From the NCBI GenBank assembly GCA_003223145.1, contig QHXY01000297.1, positions 1-37,022 of the forward strand: a stretch of 37,022 nt of DNA. The letters run 5' to 3'. Both the position numbers and the translations under genes were made by a program. Each line of letters begins with the position of its first letter. The stretch's first letter is position 1. This DNA comes from Acidobacteriota bacterium (GTDB lineage Bacteria; Acidobacteriota; Polarisedimenticolia; Gp22-AA2). Below, one piece after another: positions 7,769 through 16,521 of the stretch. The notes under the pieces are model-generated. The model was not told the origin of the DNA. It was given only the letters and a program-made list of their open reading frames with translations, and searched no databases.

Positions 7769-9411
7769 GCCGCCGGCGCGGTCCGGCGGTGGCGGCGGTC
7801 CTCATGCTGGTCGCTCAGGCGCTCGCCTGCGAGAAGGAGACGCAACGCGCCGCGCGCAAGGCGTTCCAGGAGATCCTGGCGCGCGACCGTCAAACCGCCG
7901 AGCAGGCGGCCGCCCTGGAGACGTTCGTCCAGGACTTTCCGGAACCGAAGACAAATCCCTACCTGGTCCGGGCCTGCTCCATGCTGGCCGACTATCACGC
8001 CCGGGCCGGGCGAGCGGACATCGCCGCCTCCTGGTACGAGCGCGCCATCCGCGCCGACCCGGAGGACCCCGATCTCCTCAATGCCCTGGGCTTCCATTAC
8101 GCGCGCAACGGAATGAACCTGGATCGCGCCGTGTCGGTCCTGGAAGAGGCGGTGCGCCTGGCGGAAAAGCGCCGGCTCGCCTCGCGGCGCCAGGGATTCA
8201 TCAAAGACTCGCTCGGGTGGGCGTACCGCATGCGCGGCGACCTCCCTCTCGCGGTCGCGCTCCTGGAGGAGTCGTCGAGGCTCGCCCCCGGGACCCCGAT
8301 TATCCGGCAGCACCTGGCCGACGCCTACCACGCCATCGGCGAGCGCGACAAGGCCGTGTCGGTCTACCTCGATCTGTACCTGGCGGGTCGGGGGACGGAC
8401 CCCGGGCTGCGCGGCACGCTCCGGGCCATCGGGCGCGAGGGCGGCCCGGTCTATGCGCGGCAGGTCGGCCGCCGCATCGCGGAAGGTCTCGGCGCCATCC
8501 AGGAATCCGACAGGAAGGAGGCGGAGGCGTCCGGGGCGAGCCTCATGCACCTGGTCTCGGCCGACGGCCATCGTCTGGTCGGTTCGCTCTTCCCGCCCCG
8601 TGATCGATCCGTCCGAGGCAGTGGCTCAGCCCCCGGCCGCACGGCCGCCGTCCTCCTGCTGCATCCGCTGGGCTCCAGCCGGGCCTCCTGCGCGCCGGAG
8701 GCGGGAGCCCTCGCGGCCCGTGGTCTCTATGCTCTCACTCTTGATGTGCGAGGCCACGGGGGAAGCGTGAGCGAATCGCTTCCCGATGCTCATGCGTTCA
8801 GCGCGCGTCTCGCCGACAGTCTGAGAGGCGCCGACGCAGACGTGCGCGCTGCTCTGCAATGTCTGGCCCGCCAACCTCGAGTCGACGCCGGCCGGATCGG
8901 AATCGTCGGAGCGGGGCTGGGGGCGTTTCTCGCCGCCCGTGCACTGCAGGCGGACCCGCCATCGGCGCCCGCCCGCCCCGGCTCTGCGTTCCCGAGGCCG
9001 GTCGCTCTTGTCCTCCTGTCGCCCTGGGGACGTGCCGATGCCTACACCGATCTGTTGGGCCGGCTCGCCCCCGGCTCGGTGCTTCTGCTGGCGGGTTCGG
9101 AGGAGGGGGCGCCCCTGGCGACGGTCAAGGCGCTGGCGGCACCCGGGTCGGTCGCGGCGCCCCGCAGCCTCGTCGTCGACGGGCACGAGGCCCATTTCGA
9201 TCTGGTGGCGCGCCGCCCCGACCTCGTCGACGTCGTTGCCGGGTTTCTGGTGGAGCGTCTGGTGCCTGCGGCCGGCTCCACCGGAGTACGAGGGCCTGGC
9301 TATCTCCGTCCTGATGCGCGGAGAAGCGATCGCGATAGTCCCGGTTCACCCAGCGGACCTCGGCGTGATATTCGGCGGGATCGTCGAGGCTGCGCAGGAC
9401 GACCTGATTGA
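7765..9411 (+). CDS. TPR-repeat protein fused to an alpha/beta-hydrolase-like domain lacking the nucleophile
   Basis: A 548-residue protein whose GTG start overlaps the kinase stop (GTGA). An N-terminal hydrophobic segment ending ALAC suggests export, possibly as a lipoprotein. Residues about 60-215 form TPR-like helices (for example LLNALGFHYARNGMNLDRAVSVLEEAVRLA). The C-terminal half has an alpha/beta-hydrolase fold: VLLLHPLGSSR, LDVRGHGGS, an elbow in IGIVGAGLGAFLA and a final DGHEAHFDLV carrying the His. At the elbow, where relatives have G-x-S-x-G, residue 384 is glycine, so hydrolase activity is doubtful. The last 45 or so Arg/Gly/Pro-rich residues run antisense into the ABM gene and may be an artefact of a lost stop. 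Coupling with the kinase suggests an accessory role, which is inference. Confidence 0.75.
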   Translation: MSRRRGPAVAAVLMLVAQALACEKETQRAARKAFQEILARDRQTAEQAAALETFVQDFPEPKTNPYLVRACSMLADYHARAGRADIAASWYERAIRADPEDPDLLNALGFHYARNGMNLDRAVSVLEEAVRLAEKRRLASRRQGFIKDSLGWAYRMRGDLPLAVALLEESSRLAPGTPIIRQHLADAYHAIGERDKAVSVYLDLYLAGRGTDPGLRGTLRAIGREGGPVYARQVGRRIAEGLGAIQESDRKEAEASGASLMHLVSADGHRLVGSLFPPRDRSVRGSGSAPGRTAAVLLLHPLGSSRASCAPEAGALAARGLYALTLDVRGHGGSVSESLPDAHAFSARLADSLRGADADVRAALQCLARQPRVDAGRIGIVGAGLGAFLAARALQADPPSAPARPGSAFPRPVALVLLSPWGRADAYTDLLGRLAPGSVLLLAGSEEGAPLATVKALAAPGSVAAPRSLVVDGHEAHFDLVARRPDLVDVVAGFLVERLVPAAGSTGVRGPGYLRPDARRSDRDSPGSPSGPRRDIRRDRRGCAGRPD

Positions 9412-9517
9412 TGAATCCACGCGATCGGCGCATCAGCTTCAGCCACTCCTGTTGGTGCGCCTCGAACTCCTGGACCTTGCCGCTCCGCACGCGAAATGTG
9501 ACCAGGTCGACGATCAT
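9125..9517 (-). CDS. ABM-domain (antibiotic biosynthesis monooxygenase-like) protein
   Basis: The first 80 or so residues (MIVDLVTFRVRSGKVQEFEA onward, with AEVRWVNRDYRDRFSAH) match the small ferredoxin-like ABM fold found in quinone or heme-modifying monooxygenases and in many uncharacterised dimeric proteins. The ATG at 9517 has AGGAG seven bases upstream, a strong ribosome site. The last 50 residues are Arg/Pro/Gly-rich and overlap the tail of the opposite-strand hydrolase gene. The true protein may therefore end earlier, or the frame may be damaged near 9290. It follows the exported unknown by ten bases, probably on one message. The reaction is unknown. Confidence 0.6.
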   Translation of the reverse strand: MIVDLVTFRVRSGKVQEFEAHQQEWLKLMRRSRGFINQVVLRSLDDPAEYHAEVRWVNRDYRDRFSAHQDGDSQALVLRWSRPQAPDAPPETRQRRRRGRGGAPPDRNGPRARRRRGCGAPRPTRVPPAP

Positions 9518-9527
9518 GACAGTTCTC

Positions 9528-10118
9528 CTAACGCGTCCCGCGGGTCCCCACCGGGGCGGCGGGCGTGAAAATGACGTTGGCACCGATCTCGATGGCGTGA
9601 TCGAGCACGGCGATCCGGCGGATATCAAGGTTGACCGCCATCGGCCGGTCGCTGAATTTCCAGATGTCCTGGATCAACTCGGGCAGCTCGAATTTCGGAA
9701 ACGAGTCCTTCAGATCGACCGTCCCGAGCCCCGGCAGCAGGACCGGCAGGCTCGAGATGACCACGAAGTACTTGTTGAGCGAATCGTAGTGGCGCAGCAG
9801 GAATACCGGCGCCACGACCTGATCGACCGGAATCGTGGTGCCCTTCAACCGGACCTGGAAAGATGCCTTCGAATCCTGCAGTCTGAGGTCTTTCGGCTCG
9901 GACAGGGTCAGATCGATCTTGAGTACCTGGTTGCCCACGCTGAAGGTATAGGGAGTGGCCGCCTTCAGCCAATCCAGCAGGGCCGCCTCCGTGATCGTGA
10001 AGCGGACGCCGGAGCGGTCCGCGGCGGGCTCGGGGGACTGAGTCGCCGAGTACGGCATTGTCACGCCGAGGAGGAGCGCAACCCCGACTCCCGAGTATTT
10101 CTGTCTGCGCCTCATCAT
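9528..10118 (-). CDS. Exported protein of unknown function
   Basis: A 196-residue protein that I do not recognise. After MMRRRQKYSG comes a hydrophobic signal (VGVALLLGVTMPYSA), so it is exported. The mature part is rich in beta-strand-like stretches (VRFTITEAALLDWLKAATPY, VLKIDLTLSEP, RPMAVNLDIRRIAV), which would fit a lipid- or ligand-binding barrel, but no catalytic motif is visible. The ATG pair 10118/10115 lies just behind AGGG; 10115 gives the better spacing. An extended -10 promoter lies about 40 bases upstream. The ABM-domain gene follows ten bases after its stop, so the two may act together. Confidence 0.6.
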   Translation of the reverse strand: MMRRRQKYSGVGVALLLGVTMPYSATQSPEPAADRSGVRFTITEAALLDWLKAATPYTFSVGNQVLKIDLTLSEPKDLRLQDSKASFQVRLKGTTIPVDQVVAPVFLLRHYDSLNKYFVVISSLPVLLPGLGTVDLKDSFPKFELPELIQDIWKFSDRPMAVNLDIRRIAVLDHAIEIGANVIFTPAAPVGTRGTR

Positions 10119-10156
10119 GGCCCTGCCCGCTTCCCGCGATCGATCTGTCTGAAGCG

Positions 10157-10165
10157 AGTATAGCA
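10157..10165 (-). promoter_or_regulatory. Extended -10 promoter for the exported unknown and ABM gene
   Basis: The minus strand reads TGCTATACT: a TG, one base, then TATACT (five of six to consensus). It lies between the expected end of the MetE-like gene and the ATG at 10118, giving an untranslated leader of about 30 bases. Confidence 0.5.
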
Positions 10166-10201
10166 TGCTGGCCGGGGCCCTCCGAGGACTCGGACAGGCT
10201 C

Positions 10202-11121
10202 TCAGACCAGATCGCGGGCCGCGCCAGGCTCTGCAGCTTCGCGAACGCAACTTCGGGAGGCAGCGCGCCGAGATCGTTGGCGGTGCCGAGCAGAATGTTG
10301 TCGGGCGCCGGCAAACCGGTCGACGAGTGCAACGTCTCGATGATCTCGCTGGGGGTCTCGACCCGTTGCGTGCGTCCGTCCACCAACCCCAGCCCGATCC
10401 TGAGCGTTCCGGGGAAAGGCGCGCTCCCGAGCAGCGACAGGTTGGCCTTGCCGCCGACGCAGTCCAGGCTCAGGCAGCCGAGCCGCTTGAGACGGGCGAT
10501 GCCGGGGTACAGGTCGGCGACGTCGCCTCCCTCCAGGTGAAGGCAGAGCGTGGCGGTGACACCGCGGCCGAGGACCTCCCAGAGCCGCGTGAACAGCGGG
10601 AAATCCTCCTTGGCCTGCAGGATCGCCGGCTCATCAATCTGCAGCCACTCCGCGCCCGCGGCCTGCAGGGCCCTCAGCTCCTGGTTGAGGGCGATCGCCA
10701 GAGCCATCGCCAGAGCCATCGGGTCGTTGTACGCCCTGTCCTCCGACACTCGGGCGAGCGTGTACGGCCCCACCAGGACCGGCTTCACCGGCCTCGAGCT
10801 GCCCTCTCTGGCGAAAAGATAGTCCTCGCTCAGGATCGGTCTCCTCCAGGCGATCTCCGTGCCGATGATCGGCATGCGGTACGTCGCGCCACTGCCCGGG
10901 AACCCGTCGCGCGCCCCGCCCAGTGTGACACCCTCGAGGCGACCGGCGACGTAGGAGGCCGGGTCCTGCTGGCGCACCAGCCCATCTGTCACGAGATCGA
11001 GACCCGCCCGGGCCTGTGTCTCGATGACCTCGCGCGTGATCCGGTCGAGAACGGCCCCGTCGGCGGCGGCCGCGGTCGCGGCGCTCTTCCAGGGGAACGA
11101 TCCATTATTGGTCGTGAGCAT
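10202..11121 (-). CDS. MetE-like (cobalamin-independent methionine synthase family) protein, frame broken near the 3' end
   Basis: A protein of about 306 residues starting MLTTNNGSFPWKS at ATG 11121, with GGAGA upstream. It resembles the C-terminal TIM barrel of the MetE family: VLVGPYTLARVSED, AEWLQIDEPA and the late LGLVDGRTQRVE motif. Typical zinc ligands are not obvious, so the methyl donor and acceptor are uncertain. The open frame does not stop where expected. It runs another 577 bases through the next gene to 9625, ending in non-homologous sequence. Adding one G at about 10214 (GCGCGGCCCGC) would give ARDLV and a TGA at 10202-10204, just before the next promoter. I therefore place the natural end there. 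It starts 14 bases after the beta-propeller gene. Confidence 0.65.
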
Positions 11122-11135
11122 TGGCGTCTCCGCGG

Positions 11136-12221
11136 TCAGCCGCCTGACGAACGGGGATGCGGGTGTTTTCTGCCGGCGTCGCCACGGGCCGGCACGAAGG
11201 CGATGCCGTCCGGGGAGGCCCCGACCGCAATCGTCCGCAGAACCTCGAAGCCCGGGACGCTGATCACCGAGACACTGTTCGACCCGCTGTTGCCTACGAA
11301 GGCCCGCGATCCGGCAGGGTTGGTGGCCACTCCACCGGGCCCCTGCCCGACACGGATGGTCGTCTTCACCCGCCGGGCGAGGATGTCGAGGACGGTCACG
11401 TCGTTCGAGGCGCGATTCGTGACCAGGGCGGTGAACGAATTGGGCGTCACAGCGATACGAATGGGCGTGCGTCCCGTCGGCAGGCGGGCCAGGACCGCCC
11501 CGCTGTCCGCGTCCAGGATAGCGACCTGTTCGACCCCCTGGAGGGCCACCAGGACCCAGCGGCCGTTGGGTGTGACGGCGATCCCCTCGGGACCGTCCCC
11601 GACGGGAACGTTCTTGACGATGCGCAGCTCCGGGATCTTGAGGATCGTGACGCTGTCGGAGCCGACGTTCGCCGCGAAGGCCCGCGTCCCGTTCCCGGGA
11701 ACGACGACCATGTGCGCCCGGGCCTGCGTCGTTGTCAGCGAGCGCAGCACGACGTCGCGCGAGGCGTCGACCAGAAAGAAACGCCGGCTCCCCTCGCTGG
11801 TCAGGATCAGGTGTCGACCGTCCGGCGTCATCGCAAGACCATTCAGCGAATCGAAGCTCTCCGAGCGCAGCGTGCGGACGACCCGCGGGCCCTTCAGGTC
11901 GACGACCGAGATCGTCCTGTCGCGCCCGTTGGAGACATAAGCCTTGCGACCGTCGGGGGTGACGACGACCTCGTGAGGCTCCTGTCCGACCGGGATCGTC
12001 GCTTGAATCGCGTAGGACGGCACGTCGATGACCATCAGCGTGTTGTCGCGCCGGTTCACGACGAGGAGGCGCCCCTCGGTGGCCTGGTCCGGGTCCGGCG
12101 CCATTTCGGCGGCCGGGGCCCGTCCCGCGGCCTGCGCCAGGGTGAGAGGCGCGGCTGCGCCCAGAACGATCGAGACGGCGAGCAACGCAGCGGGACAGCG
12201 GCGTTCGACCATCCAATCCAT
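11136..12221 (-). CDS. Exported YVTN-type beta-propeller protein
   Basis: A 361-residue exported protein. A signal peptide (AALLAVSIVLGAAAPLTLAQA) is followed by about seven repeats of roughly 42 residues with the YVTN pattern: AYVSNGRDRTISVVDL, AFAANVGSDSVTILKI, ALVTNRASNDVTVLDI and AFVGNSGSNSVSVISV, each followed by G-x-x-P-x-G/E-I/V-x-V-x-P. This is the fold of a seven-bladed surface-layer-like propeller, usually a binding scaffold in the periplasm or outside the cell. No enzyme motif was seen. The start is ATG 12221 or 12212. It has its own promoter after tyrA and probably shares its message with the MetE-like gene. Confidence 0.85.
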   Translation of the reverse strand: MDWMVERRCPAALLAVSIVLGAAAPLTLAQAAGRAPAAEMAPDPDQATEGRLLVVNRRDNTLMVIDVPSYAIQATIPVGQEPHEVVVTPDGRKAYVSNGRDRTISVVDLKGPRVVRTLRSESFDSLNGLAMTPDGRHLILTSEGSRRFFLVDASRDVVLRSLTTTQARAHMVVVPGNGTRAFAANVGSDSVTILKIPELRIVKNVPVGDGPEGIAVTPNGRWVLVALQGVEQVAILDADSGAVLARLPTGRTPIRIAVTPNSFTALVTNRASNDVTVLDILARRVKTTIRVGQGPGGVATNPAGSRAFVGNSGSNSVSVISVPGFEVLRTIAVGASPDGIAFVPARGDAGRKHPHPRSSGG

Positions 12222-12264
12222 ATGGGTTCTGTGACTCCCCCTTCGTCGCCCCCCGGGCCGGGAG

Positions 12265-12273
12265 ATGCTACCA
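12265..12273 (-). promoter_or_regulatory. Extended -10 promoter for the beta-propeller gene
   Basis: The minus strand reads TGGTAGCAT (TGn plus TAGCAT) in the 70-base gap after tyrA, about 45 bases before the ATG at 12221. Confidence 0.35.
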
Positions 12274-12291
12274 GACCCCGTGAGTCGGCCG

Positions 12292-13146
12292 CTATCCCAG
12301 CAGCCGTCTTCGCGCCCGCGCGGCGCGGCGGAAGTGGGGGCCGGGCCGCTGGCCGAGGGCCGCACGGAGAACCCGCAGCTCGCGGATGAAGTCGTCGATC
12401 GCCCGCGCCGTAGCCCGGCGGTTGGTCCTGAGGATACCTTTCCAGAGCGCCGGGGGGCTCGCCGCGAAGCGGCTCATCTGCCTGAACGCCGGTCCGGCCA
12501 GGTGCAGTCGACCCCCGGCGGATGACGCCGCCGCGTTCACCAGCGCCACGCTGATGAGCTGCGGCAGATGGCTGAGCCGGGCCATCGTCCGGTCGTGCGT
12601 CGTTGCGCTGAGGTTTGCCGGGCGGGCGCCGAGCCGCTCCACCAGCGCCGCGACGCGCCCGGCGGCGGAGCGTCCCGCCGCGACGGAGGCGGGACAGAGA
12701 ATCCACGGCGCGCCCGTGAAGAGCGCTCCGCTGGCGCTGCGGATGCCCGATCGCTCCGACCCCGCCATCGGATGGCCTCCGACGAAGCGCCCGCCCAGAC
12801 CCGCGCGGCGCGCCGCGGCCACGACCACCTCCTTCGTGCTACCGGCGTCGGTGACCACCGCGGCCGGTGAAAGCAGCCGCGCGAGCCGGGGCAGGATTCG
12901 CAGAATGCCGTCGACCGGCATCGCCAGGATGACCAGGTCCGCGCCGGCGAGGCCGCGGGCCAGAGACGGTGTTCCTCTGTGAATCGCTCCACGCCGGCGC
13001 GCGGCGCGCAGCACCCCCGGTCGATCGACGCCGACAATCCTGACGCCGCGCGCCCTGCGGCGCAGGGCCAGACCCATTGACCCGCCAATCAGGCCCACAC
13101 CGACTATCGTGATCCGCCGAAAAGGGGCGGCGCCCCTCACCGCCAA
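12292..13146 (-). CDS. tyrA: Prephenate dehydrogenase
   Basis: A 284-residue NAD(P)-dependent dehydrogenase that oxidatively decarboxylates prephenate to 4-hydroxyphenylpyruvate for tyrosine. The Rossmann motif VGVGLIGGSMGLAL lies at residues 15-28. TDAGSTKEVV and the GGHPMAGSERSG motif around residue 125 are characteristic of TyrA. The length matches the single-domain type without a C-terminal ACT domain, so feedback control by tyrosine may be weak or work by another route. The first possible start is TTG 13146, two bases after the DAHP synthase stop; GTG 13140 is an alternative. It is the last gene of the trp/aro operon. Confidence 0.92.
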   Translation of the reverse strand: MAVRGAAPFRRITIVGVGLIGGSMGLALRRRARGVRIVGVDRPGVLRAARRRGAIHRGTPSLARGLAGADLVILAMPVDGILRILPRLARLLSPAAVVTDAGSTKEVVVAAARRAGLGGRFVGGHPMAGSERSGIRSASGALFTGAPWILCPASVAAGRSAAGRVAALVERLGARPANLSATTHDRTMARLSHLPQLISVALVNAAASSAGGRLHLAGPAFRQMSRFAASPPALWKGILRTNRRATARAIDDFIRELRVLRAALGQRPGPHFRRAARARRRLLG

Positions 13147-13148
13147 CT

Positions 13149-14054
13149 TCAGAGAGTCCGTCCGATCGCCGGCGCGATGATCCTGAGCTGGGCCATCAGC
13201 TCGGCGAATTGCTCCGGGTAGATCGACTGCGGCCCGTCGGACAGGGCGGCCTCCGGCTCATGGTGCACCTCGACCATGACGCCGTCAGCGCCCGCGGCCA
13301 CCGCGGCGCGCGCCATCGGAATAACCTTGTCACGCAGACCCGTGCCGTGGCTGGGGTCGGCGATGATCGGAAGGTGGCTGAGCTTCTTGATGATCGGGAT
13401 GGCCGAGATGTCCATCGTGTTGCGGGTGTAGTTCTCGAACGTCCTGATGCCGCGCTCGCACAGCATCACGTCGCGGTTTCCTCCCGCCATGATGTACTCG
13501 GCCGACAGCAGCCACTCCTGGATCGTGGCGGACAGCCCCCGTTTCAGCATCACGGGTTTCCTCTGGCGCCCCAGCTCCTTCAGAAGATTGAAATTCTGCA
13601 TGTTACGCGCGCCGACCTGCAGGATGTCCGCATACCCTGCCACTAGCTCGACCTGGTTGGTATCCATCACCTCGGTGATCACCAGCAGGTGGTGGCGATC
13701 CGCGACCCGGCGCAGGTGCCCAAGTCCCTCCTCCCCGAGACCCTGGAAGGTGTAGGGGGAGGTGCGCGGCTTGAACGCCCCGCCGCGCAGAATGCGCGCT
13801 CCGTAGCGCTTCACGGAGCTGGCGATGATATCGAGCTGCTTTTCACCTTCGACCGCGCAGGGACCCGCCATCATGACGATGTCATGGCCGCCGATCTGCA
13901 CATCTCCAATCCGGATGACGGTGTCCTCCGGCTGGAATGTGCGTCCGGCCAGCTTGTACGGCTCGGTGATCTTCACCACCTCGTGGACGCCCCGCATGAT
14001 CTCGAATTCGCGCGGATCGAGAGGTGTCCGGCTCGCCCCCACCACCCCGACCAC
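13149..14054 (-). CDS. aroF: 3-deoxy-7-phosphoheptulonate (DAHP) synthase
   Basis: The first enzyme of the shikimate pathway, condensing PEP with erythrose 4-phosphate. The barrel is complete: [55 protein letters not shown] and [10 protein letters not shown] are the standard metal- and substrate-binding motifs of the AroF/KDO8P-like class. The open frame's first standard start is GTG 14054, but homologous residues ([12 protein letters not shown]) continue upstream in the same frame without a start codon. A well-placed ATG at 14101 (AGGGGAG six bases before it) is one base out of frame. One extra G at about 14091 would join them as [12 protein letters not shown]. So the real start is probably 14101 with a one-base break. 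The usual N-terminal ferredoxin-like domain is mostly absent either way. Confidence 0.88.
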   Translation of the reverse strand: MVGVVGASRTPLDPREFEIMRGVHEVVKITEPYKLAGRTFQPEDTVIRIGDVQIGGHDIVMMAGPCAVEGEKQLDIIASSVKRYGARILRGGAFKPRTSPYTFQGLGEEGLGHLRRVADRHHLLVITEVMDTNQVELVAGYADILQVGARNMQNFNLLKELGRQRKPVMLKRGLSATIQEWLLSAEYIMAGGNRDVMLCERGIRTFENYTRNTMDISAIPIIKKLSHLPIIADPSHGTGLRDKVIPMARAAVAAGADGVMVEVHHEPEAALSDGPQSIYPEQFAELMAQLRIIAPAIGRTL

Positions 14055-14149
14055 GGTCCGGGTGGAGCCGGTCGAGCGGTGGGCGTCGTATCCCTGACCA
14101 TGGGCGTCTCCCCTGCTCCTTCTCCGTCCCAGGCAGCCCGGCGGCCGCT

Positions 14150-14560
14150 TCAGTCCTGCGCGTCGTCGGTGCGCCCCGGCCCCGATAGGGAACCGCGCGG
14201 CGCTCCCGGCGCCGCGCTCCGGTCGGTCGCATGCCGCTCGATCCAGCGCGACTCGTCGATGATTCTCTCGAACAGCCTGCGCAGCGCCGCCGATTCCAGC
14301 GGTCCCCCGTTGGAGCGCTGGATGTTTCCCAGGACCTCCTCTTCCCGCGCCGGCTGGTAGATTGTCAGACCCCTCCGCCGCTTGATGCGGCCGAGCGCGA
14401 TGGCGCAGCCCGCGCGGTCGTTCAGCAGGCGCACGAGGCGTCGGTCGATCCCGTCGATCCGCCTGCGCAGCTCCTCCATCGCGTCGAGACGACCGGCGCC
14501 CCCCCCGTCCCGTTGTCGGGCTGGCCGCGCTGCCCCTCTGCGTCCCCCCCTGCGCGGCAT
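14150..14560 (-). CDS. Chorismate mutase (AroQ type)
   Basis: A 136-residue protein with a single AroQ-fold helical domain. Residues 28-110 carry [38 protein letters not shown] and [12 protein letters not shown], which supply the Arg, Lys and Glu residues of the active site. It converts chorismate to prephenate for Phe and Tyr. The N-terminal 27 residues are Arg/Gly-rich; translation may instead begin at Met28 (14479). It lies four bases after trpA and about 50 bases before the likely DAHP synthase start. This places the branch-point mutase between the tryptophan genes and the tyrosine gene tyrA. No prephenate dehydratase domain is attached. Confidence 0.88.
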   Translation of the reverse strand: MPRRGGRRGAARPARQRDGGGAGRLDAMEELRRRIDGIDRRLVRLLNDRAGCAIALGRIKRRRGLTIYQPAREEEVLGNIQRSNGGPLESAALRRLFERIIDESRWIERHATDRSAAPGAPRGSLSGPGRTDDAQD

Positions 14561-14564
14561 GCCT

Positions 14565-15386
14565 TCAGCTCCGCAGGGCGCCGGTCAGGGTACGGCAAAA
14601 CGCCTCGACGGCGCCCTCCAGGTCGGGCGACGCGCCCTTCTCCTCGACGATGCGCACCAGGGCGCTCCCGACGACCACGCCGTCCGCGAAGGCGGCGATC
14701 GTCTTCACCTGTTCCGGGCCGCTGATACCGAACCCCACCGCGATCGGCAGCCGGGAGGCGAGACGCGCCGACTGGACCTGCTCGGCCAGCTCCGGCGGCA
14801 GGTTCTCGCGCGTTCCGGTGACGCCGGTGCGCGAAACGAAGTAGACGAACCCGCTCGCCTCGCGGCACACCCTGTCCACACGCTGGCGGGAGGAGGTCGG
14901 CGACAAGAGAAAGATCAGGTCGACTCCGGACTCCGCCAGAGCGCCACGCAAGTCGCCCGCCTCCTCCGGAGGGAGATCGGTCACCAGGACACCGTCCACG
15001 CCCGACGCGACGGCCGCCTTGGCGAACGTCTCCGGCCCCATGCGGTGGATCGGGTTGTAGTACGTGAACAGGACGACCGGCGGACTGCCGTCGGCTTGCA
15101 GGTCGGCCGCCAGATCGAGGCAGGAACCCAGCGTCACTCCGTTCCGCAGCGCCCGTTCCGACGCCCGCTGATTGACCGGGCCGTCGGCGATCGGATCGGA
15201 GAACGGCACGCCGATCTCCACCAGGTCGGCGCCGGCGTGAGCCAGCGCCTGGACGATGGTACGCGTTCGCCCGAGAGTCGGGTCGCCGGCCGTGACGTAC
15301 GGGATGAACGCGCAGCGGTCCTGCCCGCGGGCGGCGGCGAACGCCCCCGCGATCCGGCCCCCCGGCGTCATCCGACCCGCGCTCAC
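14565..15386 (-). CDS. trpA: Tryptophan synthase alpha chain
   Basis: A 273-residue TIM-barrel subunit that cleaves indole-3-glycerol phosphate to indole and glyceraldehyde 3-phosphate. The signature [19 protein letters not shown] carries the catalytic Glu and Asp. [12 protein letters not shown] at the N-terminus and [10 protein letters not shown] near the phosphate site are also present. Length and motifs are complete, so this gene looks intact. GTG 15386 overlaps the TGA of trpB. Its partner, the beta chain, is broken in this sequence, which makes the intact alpha chain notable. Confidence 0.95.
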   Translation of the reverse strand: MSAGRMTPGGRIAGAFAAARGQDRCAFIPYVTAGDPTLGRTRTIVQALAHAGADLVEIGVPFSDPIADGPVNQRASERALRNGVTLGSCLDLAADLQADGSPPVVLFTYYNPIHRMGPETFAKAAVASGVDGVLVTDLPPEEAGDLRGALAESGVDLIFLLSPTSSRQRVDRVCREASGFVYFVSRTGVTGTRENLPPELAEQVQSARLASRLPIAVGFGISGPEQVKTIAAFADGVVVGSALVRIVEEKGASPDLEGAVEAFCRTLTGALRS

Positions 15387-16521
15387 GGTGAGGCGACCTC
15401 GGTCCCCTCGCGCGCCGCCACCTGCGCGACGTCCTTGTCTCCCCGGCCCGACAGATTGACGATCACGATCGAACCCGCCCGCCCGTCTCCTCCGTCCCGC
15501 AGCAGGTACGCGACCGCGTGCGCCGACTCCAGGGCCGGGATGATCCCCTCGAGCTCCGCCAGGGCGTGAAAGGCGGCCAGCGCCTCGTCGTCCGACGCGT
15601 GCGTGTAGGTGGCGCGTCCGCTGTCACGCAGGTGCGCGTGCTCGGGCCCGACCGCCGCGTAGTCGAGACCGGCCGAGACCGAGTGGGTCGGCAGGATGTT
15701 CCCGAACGCATCCTGCAGCAGGTAGGTCCGCGTGCCCTGCAGCACGCCGAGGCTGCCTCCCGCGAAACGCGCCGCGTGGCGCCCGGGAAAGAGCCCGGAG
15801 CCGCCCGCCTCGACTCCCACGAGACGCACACCGGGGTCGTCGAGAAAGGCGTGGAACAGGCCGATCGAGTTGCTGCCGCCGCCGACGCAGGCGATCGCCA
15901 CGTCCGGCGCCTCGCTCCCCGTCTGCCGCTTGAGCTGGAGCCGCGCCTCCTCGCCGATCACGCGATGGAAATCGCGCACCATGCGGGGGAAGGGGTCGGG
16001 GCCGAGCACCGAGCCGAGCACGGGCTTCCGGCCGCCACCGGTCTGACCTCCGCTCCCAGGAGCTTCATGCGGTAGACGTTGAGCGCCTGTCTTCGCATGT
16101 CCTCCTCCCCCATGTACACCGCGCAGCGCAGTCCGAACAGGGCAGCGACCATGGCCGTGGCGACGCCGTGCTGGCCGGCTCCGGTCTCGGCGATGACCCT
16201 GGTCTTCCCCATGCGACGGGCCAGCAGGGCCTGGCCGACGGTGTTGTTGATCTTATGCGCTCCCGTGTGGGCCAGGTCCTCCCTCTTGAGATAGACGCGC
16301 GTCTTGCCCCCGAGGCGCCTCGACAGGTTGTCGGCCCGGTACAGAGGCGTCGGGCGGCCCGCGTATGTTCGCAGGTAGTGATCCAGCTCCTTCAGGAAGG
16401 CGGGATCGGAGCGCGCCGTCGTCCAGGCCTCCTCCAGCTCCTGGAGCGGGCTCATCAGCGTTTCGGGGACGAAGCGGCCTCCGTAGCGGCCGAAGTGGCC
16501 GCCGGCATCGGGTGTCTTCAC
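15383..16521 (-). pseudogene. trpB: Tryptophan synthase beta chain, disrupted by an internal deletion
   Basis: Both halves of TrpB are present but in different frames. From GTG 16521 the N-terminal half includes [13 protein letters not shown], the PLP lysine in HTGAHKINN and AETGAGQHG, then [21 protein letters not shown]. Translation then leaves the family and stops at 15958. The C-terminal half resumes in another frame at [14 protein letters not shown], includes the PLP phosphate loop GGGSN and ends at 15383. Compared with Salmonella TrpB, about 24 residues of the linking segment (the SGS-TLKDA...W...HY region) are missing: about 72 coding bases are replaced by five. The break is near 16029-16033. 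The gene is flanked by intact trpF and trpA with GTGA overlaps. It is either a real inactivating deletion or an assembly error. Confidence 0.88.

Noticed and set aside
9625-12216. One 863-codon frame joining the beta-propeller region, the MetE-like gene and the exported unknown
   Set aside because: Only the middle part reads as protein of a known family. The ends are other-frame readings of real genes.
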